Of a stretch of 10,374 bases of DNA, positions 6,020 to 10,374 are shown piece after piece. Position 1 is the first letter of the stretch, and every line of letters starts with the position of its first letter. Origin of the DNA: Desulfovibrionaceae bacterium (lineage in GTDB: Bacteria > Desulfobacterota > Desulfovibrionia > Desulfovibrionales > Desulfovibrionaceae); the NCBI GenBank assembly GCA_017613475.1, contig JAGADT010000092.1:1-10374 (forward strand), read 5' to 3'. The notes beneath the pieces are model-generated. The model did not search any database. It saw only the letters and a list, made by a program, of their open reading frames with translations, and had not been told where the DNA came from. A program made the position numbers and the translations under genes.

Positions 6020-7126
6020 ATGGCTTCCCCTGTGTATTTTACCGATATGCGCTGCAAGGTTGGCACAAGCCTCCTTGGAAAGCTGAAGAAGCTGATGGTT
6101 GCCGCCGGCATCAAAAACATGGACCTTGAGGGGCGCTATGTGGCCATCAAGATGCATTTTGGCGAACCGGGCAACCTTTCTTTCCTGCGCCCCAATTTCG
6201 CCCGCGCCGTGGCCGAGCAGGTGGCTCAGCAGGGAGGACGGCCGTTTTTAACAGACTGCAACACCCTGTATGTGGGCCGGCGCAAGGACGCGCTGGAGCA
6301 CCTTGCTTCGGCCTGGGAAAATGGCTTCACCCCCCTTTCCGTGGGCTGCCAGGTGATCATCGGCGATGGGCTGAAAGGCACGGACGACGTGGAGGTACCC
6401 TTTGAGGGCGGCATCCATTTTAAAAGCGCGCTGATCGGCCGCGCCGTGATGGATGCGGACGTGCTGATTTCCCTGACGCATTTCAAGGGGCATGAGCTGA
6501 CGGGCTTTGGCGGCGCCATCAAGAATATCGGCATGGGCTGCGGAAGCCGCGCCGGAAAAATGGCCATGCACAGCCTTGGCAAGCCCAAAATTGACGCAGC
6601 AAAATGCCGGGCCTGCGGCACCTGCCTGAAAAACTGCGCGCAGGGCGCCATTGTGCTGCCCAAGGGCGGTAAGGCCTCAATCAGCCACGAGCGCTGCGCG
6701 GGCTGCGGCCGCTGCATAGGCGTATGCTCCTTCGATGCCATCAGCAACGACATTGACGCCAACAGCAAATCCCTTAACGAACGCATGGCCGAGTACACCA
6801 AGGCCGTGCTCCAGGGGCGCCCGCATTTCCACATCAGCATTGTCACGCAGGTTTCCCCGTTCTGCGACTGCCACCCGGAAAACGATGCGCCCGTTGTGCC
6901 GGACCTGGGCATGTTCGCCTCCTTTGACCCTGTGGCGCTCGATAAGGCCTGCATCGATGCGGTCAATGCCGCGCCGGTCATACCAGGCAGCGCGCTGGAG
7001 GCTGTCCACGCTTCCAATCCCGACCATTTTACAGCCATCCACCCGATTACGGATTGGCGCTGGCAGATTTCCCATGCCGAAAAGCTTGGCCTGGGCAGCT
7101 CTGAGTACGAATTGATCCGGCTGTAA
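6020..7126 (+). CDS. DUF362 domain protein with two 4Fe-4S ferredoxin clusters
   Basis: This 368-residue protein has a DUF362 region (about 1-180, with VAIKMHFGEPGN and LTHFKGHELTGFGGAIKNI) followed by a bacterial ferredoxin-type insert with two CxxCxxCxxxC sets: C196, C199, C202, C206 and C226, C229, C232, C236. The residue after the last cysteine of each set is Ala or Ser, not the usual Pro. A later FCDCH (281-285) gives two more cysteines. No signal peptide or membrane segment, so cytoplasmic. DUF362 proteins have no settled biochemical role; such fusions are common in anaerobes and are presumed redox proteins. AAGGAG 7 nt before ATG 6020 is the best ribosome binding site in the window. 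It is 17 nt downstream of dnaA, which implies co-transcription, and ends at a terminator shared with converging uppP. Confidence 0.9.
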   Translation: MASPVYFTDMRCKVGTSLLGKLKKLMVAAGIKNMDLEGRYVAIKMHFGEPGNLSFLRPNFARAVAEQVAQQGGRPFLTDCNTLYVGRRKDALEHLASAWENGFTPLSVGCQVIIGDGLKGTDDVEVPFEGGIHFKSALIGRAVMDADVLISLTHFKGHELTGFGGAIKNIGMGCGSRAGKMAMHSLGKPKIDAAKCRACGTCLKNCAQGAIVLPKGGKASISHERCAGCGRCIGVCSFDAISNDIDANSKSLNERMAEYTKAVLQGRPHFHISIVTQVSPFCDCHPENDAPVVPDLGMFASFDPVALDKACIDAVNAAPVIPGSALEAVHASNPDHFTAIHPITDWRWQISHAEKLGLGSSEYELIRL

Positions 7127-7177
7127 CGGCCGGCTGGCAAGCACAGCTCCCTGGGGCGCAGGCCGGGAGCCGCAGGC

Positions 7178-7223
7178 AAAAAATAGCCGGGGCAGGGAGT
7201 GATGCTTCCCTTTCCCGGCTTTT
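7178..7223. terminator. Bidirectional terminator between the DUF362 gene and uppP
   Basis: AGCCGGG (7185-7191) pairs with CCCGGCT (7214-7220); above a 2x2 internal loop, AGGGA (7194-7198) pairs with TCCCT (7207-7211). Rightward it ends in TTTT (7220-7223). Leftward it is followed by six T on the minus strand (7183-7178), so it should be stronger for uppP than for the DUF362 gene. It lies 60-100 nt after the DUF362 stop and about 30 nt after the uppP stop. Confidence 0.85.
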
Positions 7224-7251
7224 GCGTTGGCGGGGCGTGCTGCGCCCTGCT

Positions 7252-8070
7252 TCAGCGCGCGAGGAAATACCAGACGATGGGCGCGATGAGGAGCCTGTAC
7301 CAGGCAAAGGGGCGCAGGGTGAGCCTGCCCATCAGGGCAATGAAGGTTTTTACCGCCAGCCAGGCAAAGAGGAAGGAAAAGGCAAAGCCGGCAGCGAAAA
7401 AGGGGATGTCCTGCGCGGAGAAGCTGTGCAGGTTCTTTAAGACATCGTAGCCGGTTGCCGCGAGCATGAGCGGCACGGCGGCGATAAAGGAATATTCCGC
7501 AGCCACGCTCCTGCGCGCGCCAAGCAGCATCCCGCCCATGATGGTCGCGGCCGAGCGGGAAAAGCCAGGCCACAGCGCCAGGCACTGGAAAAAGCCTATG
7601 CCCAGGGCAAGGCCGGGGGTTATGGCGTCAAGCGAGGGGATGCGTTCCTTCCGCCGCGGGGCAAGCCATTCCGCAAGGAGCATGCAGAGCGCCCCGGCAA
7701 CAAGGGCCAGGGCCACGGTCTCCGGGGAAAAGAGCTTCTTTATGCGGCTGTGCAGGAGCAGCCCGAAGACGGAGGGCGGCAGCGTGGTGAGGAAAAGCAG
7801 CCACAGGCCCCTCAGCCCGCTTAAGCCTTCTTCCGGGCGGACTTTCCAGGACCATAAGCCGCGCGCAAGCCCGCTGAAGCGCCGCCAGTAGAGTACGGCA
7901 ACGGCAAGGATGGCGCCCAGCTGGATGGCCACCTCAAAAACAGAGGCCAGCTCCCCGTGGAAGCCGAGGATTTCCCCTGCGATGATGAGGTGCCCGGTGG
8001 ATGAAACAGGCAGGAATTCCGTCAGTCCTTCCACCGCGCCAAGGATGAGGGCGAGGATAAACCAGTTCAT
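7252..8070 (-). CDS. uppP: Undecaprenyl-diphosphatase UppP (BacA)
   Basis: UppP dephosphorylates undecaprenyl pyrophosphate at the inner membrane, recycling the lipid carrier for peptidoglycan and O-antigen synthesis; overproduction gives bacitracin resistance in other bacteria. The 272-residue product has both signature blocks: EGLTEFLPVSSTGHLI (14-29, with E14, E18 and H27) and PGFSRSAATI (168-177, with R172), and several hydrophobic membrane segments throughout. Length is standard for the family. The frame continues 17 codons upstream, but ATG 8070 is chosen because the family N-terminus starts there and AAGGGGG lies about 7 nt ahead. The start overlaps the stop of a 26-codon ORF by ATGA, so its translation may be coupled to it. 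It is downstream of ybgC on the same strand. Confidence 0.96.
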   Translation of the reverse strand: MNWFILALILGAVEGLTEFLPVSSTGHLIIAGEILGFHGELASVFEVAIQLGAILAVAVLYWRRFSGLARGLWSWKVRPEEGLSGLRGLWLLFLTTLPPSVFGLLLHSRIKKLFSPETVALALVAGALCMLLAEWLAPRRKERIPSLDAITPGLALGIGFFQCLALWPGFSRSAATIMGGMLLGARRSVAAEYSFIAAVPLMLAATGYDVLKNLHSFSAQDIPFFAAGFAFSFLFAWLAVKTFIALMGRLTLRPFAWYRLLIAPIVWYFLAR

Positions 8071-8147
8071 GCCCTGCCCCCTTGGGACAAGGCGCCCGCG
8101 CTGAAGGGAAGGGAGGGCCAAAGGCAGCTATAGGGGATGGCGTGCAT
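8067..8147 (-). CDS. Short 26-codon ORF coupled to uppP (possible leader peptide)
   Basis: On the minus strand ATG 8147 opens a 26-codon frame ending in TGA (8069-8067) that overlaps the uppP ATG as ATGA. It is preceded by AAAGGA with a 5-nt gap, a better ribosome binding site than many real genes here have. The peptide (MHAIPYSCLWPSLPFSAGAL, then six more residues) is hydrophobic, with Ser and Pro, and matches no family I know. The ribosome binding site of uppP lies inside it, so ribosomes crossing it could unmask or reinitiate at uppP. No codon run suggests amino-acid attenuation. It could be a chance ORF in a 133-bp gap; the combination of a good binding site and ATGA overlap is the argument for it. 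Confidence 0.4.
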   Translation of the reverse strand: MHAIPYSCLWPSLPFSAGALSQGGRA

Positions 8148-8180
8148 AAAAATCCTTTGAAAAAGCGTTTTCCCGGGCTT

Positions 8181-8199
8181 AAGCGGCGCGTGCCCGCTT
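8181..8199 (-). other. Small hairpin between ybgC and the uppP leader ORF
   Basis: AAGCGG and CCGCTT form a 6-bp stem with a 7-nt loop just after the ybgC stop. On the minus strand it is followed by AAGCCCGGG, not a T-run, so it is not an intrinsic terminator. A second CGCTTTTT a little further on could pair with the same AAGCG arm, giving alternative folds. It may be an mRNA-stabilising or attenuating element, or chance. Confidence 0.3.
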
Positions 8200-8203
8200 G
8201 TCT

Positions 8204-8671
8204 TTATGCCAAAGGGCTTGTAGGCTCTTGCGGAAGGGATGCGCATCCGCCTGAGGGCTTGAGCTTTTGGCTGAGCCACTCCGGCAGGCGCGTGGGCCTG
8301 CCTTCGGCGTTGGTGCAGGCGTGGCGCGTGGTGCCTTCGGCAAGGAGGAGGGTCCGCGAAGCGTCGTAGAGCCGGTAGGTAAAGGTCAATGACGCGCGCC
8401 CCAGCTCGGAAATGCCCGCGTGGACAACAATCAGGTCGTCGTATTTCGCCGGGTGCCGGTAGCGGCACCAGGCCTCGGTCACGGGGAAAAAGAGGCCGCC
8501 CTTTTCCACGGCGTTGTAATCAATGCCCAGGCTGCGCAGGTAGGCGCCGCGGCTCCGTTCAAAAATATGCAGGTATTCCGCGTGGTAGACAAACCCCATG
8601 GCATCGGTTTCCCCGTAGGAAACACGGTGTTCCAGCCATACGTCAGGTGTTGGAAAGGTATCGTTGTGCAT
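8204..8671 (-). CDS. ybgC: YbgC/4HBT-family acyl-CoA thioesterase
   Basis: The 155-residue hotdog protein opens with HRVSYGETDAMGFVYHAEYL (15-34), the YbgC/4-hydroxybenzoyl-CoA thioesterase active-site block; D23 is the expected catalytic Asp with Y29-H30 beside it, followed by FERSRGAYLRSLG. YbgC proteins hydrolyse short-chain or other acyl-CoAs and in many Gram-negatives sit with tol-pal; no tol gene is seen here, but envelope genes uppP and mltA flank it. The start ATG 8671 is about 14 residues before the motif; no clear SD precedes it and no other in-frame ATG or GTG fits. The last 20 or so residues (GGCASLPQEP...) lie beyond the usual fold end. Its 5' end overlaps the divergent mltA start by 6 nt. 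It is the first gene of a probable ybgC - short ORF - uppP unit. Exact substrate unknown. Confidence 0.9.
   Translation of the reverse strand: MHNDTFPTPDVWLEHRVSYGETDAMGFVYHAEYLHIFERSRGAYLRSLGIDYNAVEKGGLFFPVTEAWCRYRHPAKYDDLIVVHAGISELGRASLTFTYRLYDASRTLLLAEGTTRHACTNAEGRPTRLPEWLSQKLKPSGGCASLPQEPTSPLA
8652..8658 (+). promoter_or_regulatory. Ribosome binding site that fixes the mltA GTG start
   Basis: GGAAAGG at 8652-8658 is 7 nt from GTG 8666. It lies inside the opposite-strand ybgC coding region. The alternative ATG at 8690 has no such site and would remove the basic KK residues of the lipoprotein signal. Confidence 0.65.
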
Positions 8672-9847
8672 AAGAAACTTTTTGCTGCGATGATTGTTTT
8701 GGCGTTGTTCTGCCTGCTTGGCGGCTGCGCAGGGCGGCAGCAGGCCATGTTTGTTGAAGAGCCGGCAGCCGCTTCGCTTGAGGCCGCGCGGGGGCTTCAG
8801 CCCTCTGCCCAGGGGCTTTCCTCCTGGATGGACCTTAAGCCCGCGCTGCAGGCAAGCCTCAGCTACGTGGAAAGCCGGGAGCAGGATGAAATCGCGCTTG
8901 CCCAGGATACCCTGGCGGTAACCTGGGGGGAACTGGCCGGCTCGCTGCGTGAGCTTGAAGGGCTGCTGCCAAGGCTTGGCAGGGAGCCTGAGCTCCTGGC
9001 CGAGCGTTTTGCGCTTGTGCGCATCAGGCAGGGCGCGCGCTTTTCGGGGTACTACACCCCTGAGCTCAAGGCAAGCCGTGTCCGCGGGGGGAGCTACCGC
9101 TACCCCCTCTATGAGCGGCCGGATGACCTGCATGTGGCCACGCTCGGCATGTTTTCCCCTGAGCTTATCGGCGCCAGGCTGGTGTACCGCTTAAGCCCCG
9201 ATGGCGACCTCCTGCCCTACTATACCCGTGCGGAAATAGAAAGCGGCGTGCTGCTCGGCCATGAAATCGCCTGGGCCGAGGACCCTGTGGATGTGTTTTT
9301 CCTGCAGGTGCAGGGCTCAGGCCGGCTGCGCTTTGTGGATGGTACCGCCACCAACATCCTGTATGACGGCGATAACGGGCGCCCCTACACGGGCCTTGGG
9401 CGCTACATGGCTGACCTTGGGCTCATTGATCCGGACCATATCAGCATGCAGGCCATCCGCGCCTGGCTCCGCGCGCATCCGGACCAGCGCGACGCCATGC
9501 TGCATAAAAACGAGCGCTTTGTGTTTTTCCGGCTGGATGACAGCGCCATTGTGGGCACAATGGCCAGCCCGCTGACGCCCTATGTGAGCCTGGCAACGGA
9601 CCGCACCGTTGTGCCCCTGGGGGCCCCGGTGCTTTTCCGCGTGCCGTTTTCCCATTCGGATGAAAAGGGCGAGCGCGAATTCGCGCCGGTGCTGCTTACG
9701 GGCTTAGGCTTCGCACAGGATACAGGCGGCGGCATCAAGGGGCGCAGTGTTGATATTTTTTGCGGTTTCGGCGAAAAAGCGGCTTCAGAGGCTGGCCGCC
9801 TGAATACGGGCGGCGATGTGTGGCTTCTGCTGCCGCGCAGGCGCTGA
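8666..9847 (+). CDS. mltA: Membrane-bound lytic murein transglycosylase A (lipoprotein)
   Basis: MltA cleaves the MurNAc-GlcNAc bond of peptidoglycan to give 1,6-anhydro-muropeptides, acting from the periplasmic side of the outer membrane. The 393-residue product begins MHKK, then a hydrophobic stretch and a lipobox LGGC (18-21, lipidated C21), i.e. signal peptidase II processing. Family blocks are FSGYYTPEL (126-134), FFLQVQGSGR (211-220), SLATDR (308-313) and, in the 3D/double-psi barrel part, QDTGGGIKGRSVDIFCGFG (351-369), where D352 is the expected catalytic acid. GTG 8666 is the start because of GGAAAGG 7 nt upstream and because it supplies the charged n-region. No promoter is evident; it must lie within ybgC. 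The next gene on the same strand starts 78 nt after the stop. Confidence 0.93.
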   Translation: MHKKLFAAMIVLALFCLLGGCAGRQQAMFVEEPAAASLEAARGLQPSAQGLSSWMDLKPALQASLSYVESREQDEIALAQDTLAVTWGELAGSLRELEGLLPRLGREPELLAERFALVRIRQGARFSGYYTPELKASRVRGGSYRYPLYERPDDLHVATLGMFSPELIGARLVYRLSPDGDLLPYYTRAEIESGVLLGHEIAWAEDPVDVFFLQVQGSGRLRFVDGTATNILYDGDNGRPYTGLGRYMADLGLIDPDHISMQAIRAWLRAHPDQRDAMLHKNERFVFFRLDDSAIVGTMASPLTPYVSLATDRTVVPLGAPVLFRVPFSHSDEKGEREFAPVLLTGLGFAQDTGGGIKGRSVDIFCGFGEKAASEAGRLNTGGDVWLLLPRRR

Positions 9848-9867
9848 GCCTGGCCTTGGGCATGTTC

Positions 9868-9896
9868 TTGCGGGCCGTTCAGGCCCTGCGTATACG
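9868..9896 (+). promoter_or_regulatory. Weak candidate promoter ahead of the last gene
   Basis: TTGCGG (9868-9873), 17-bp spacer, TATACG (9891-9896): both hexamers match consensus only partly (3 and 4 of 6). A small GGGCC/GGCCC stem lies within the spacer, with no T-run, so it is not a terminator. Read-through from mltA is equally possible. Confidence 0.25.
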
Positions 9897-9925
9897 ATTC
9901 TGGCACGTTTTTCAGGGGGCATATC

Positions 9926-10374
9926 ATGCGGATTAAAGCAACAGGCACGGGTTTTGATGGTTTTCAGGCGGATGCCGGCCAGGGCGACATTATTGACCTT
10001 GTGGATATCATTCCCGAAAGCGCCGATCCCCTTTCCCTGGAGCCGCAGGGCGCGCCTTCCCTGAACCTGGCCAAGGATGACCCCCTTGTGCTGACGGACC
10101 TGGCGGATCCGCTGCCTGAAAACGCGGGCGCGCTTCACCTGGAGGGGGCGGAACAGCCTGGCATGATGCCAGACCTGGCGGAATCTGAGCCCATGCCGGA
10201 AAAGCCTGTAGATTTGCTGCACCTGGCGGACCCCCTGCCGGAAGAAGAGCTTTTGGCGCCCAGGCCCGTAAGCCTTGACACGGGCGCCCTGCGCATTAAC
10301 GACGAACCTTTGCCGCAGGCAGAACCACTGCAAACAGCATCCCCACAGGAGGCATCACCGCTAGCGCCATTGCC
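9926..10374 (+). CDS. Acidic, Pro/Leu-rich protein of unknown function (3' end outside window)
   Basis: An open frame runs from ATG 9926 to the window edge (149 full codons) without a stop, preceded by CAGGGGGC at good SD distance. I do not recognise a family. The first 30 residues (MRIKATGTGFDGFQADAGQG, then DIIDLVDIIP) look ordered; from about residue 32 the sequence is rich in Pro, Leu, Glu, Asp and Ala, has no cysteine, and looks disordered. Three degenerate repeats are visible: DLADPLPE (58-65), DLAESEPMPE (83-92) and HLADPLPE (99-106), echoed by the DNA (CCTGGCGGA in each). No signal peptide or membrane segment is seen at the N-terminus, so a cytoplasmic location is likely for this part. 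The 78-nt gap after mltA allows co-transcription. The missing C-terminal part may carry the recognisable domain. Confidence 0.7.
   Translation, partial: MRIKATGTGFDGFQADAGQGDIIDLVDIIPESADPLSLEPQGAPSLNLAKDDPLVLTDLADPLPENAGALHLEGAEQPGMMPDLAESEPMPEKPVDLLHLADPLPEEELLAPRPVSLDTGALRINDEPLPQAEPLQTASPQEASPLAPL
10097..10243 (+). repeat. Three degenerate in-frame repeats in the last gene
   Basis: Copies at 10097-10120, 10172-10201 and 10220-10243 share ACCTGGCGGA followed by a Pro-rich segment ending in a Glu codon; the middle copy is two codons longer. Spacing between copy starts is 75 and 48 nt, so this is not a strict tandem array. They encode the LADPLPE-type motif. Confidence 0.6.

Noticed and set aside
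9869..9892. GC-rich hairpin after mltA as a terminator
   Set aside because: The stem is only five clean base pairs (GGGCC/GGCCC) and no T-run follows.

Overview
The window looks like a stretch of ordinary chromosome from a GC-rich, Gram-negative anaerobe. The protein set fits a Desulfovibrionaceae-like sulfate reducer: an MltA lipoprotein (outer membrane), a DUF362/ferredoxin protein typical of anaerobes, Tat export, and a DnaA not followed by dnaN. That placement is inference from family content and base composition; no 16S or other decisive marker is present.

Layout, left to right. (1) The 3' part of queA (tRNA queuosine synthesis), then a tRNA-His(GUG) with its own sigma70-type promoter and intrinsic terminator. 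(2) A divergent pair 72 bp apart: a TlyA-family rRNA methyltransferase on the minus strand, and on the plus strand a YmdB-like macrodomain protein followed by a PaaI-type thioesterase, ending in a strong terminator. (3) A Tat-exported metallophosphoesterase, lower in G+C than its neighbours and bounded by a terminator on each side; the right-hand hairpin also serves the converging tRNA-Glu(UUC) gene. (4) A 408-bp non-coding stretch holding the tRNA-Glu promoter, a dnaA promoter with two inverted repeats, and a long dnaA leader. (5) A dnaA-like gene with a DUF362 4Fe-4S protein 17 nt behind it. (6) A minus-strand unit ybgC - 26-codon ORF - uppP converging on DUF362 across a shared terminator. 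(7) mltA, diverging from ybgC with overlapping start codons, followed by an acidic Pro-rich protein of unknown function that runs off the right edge.

The genes fall into three themes: tRNA/rRNA and its modification (queA, tRNA-His, tlyA, tRNA-Glu), replication/redox (dnaA, DUF362), and cell envelope (uppP for lipid-carrier recycling, mltA for murein turnover, ybgC next to them). No phage, transposon, CRISPR or toxin-antitoxin module is visible. The points most worth a second look are the DnaA homologue with an altered DNA-recognition motif and no oriC around it, its operator-like promoter region, the short ORF coupled to uppP by an ATGA overlap, and the overlapping divergent starts of ybgC and mltA.
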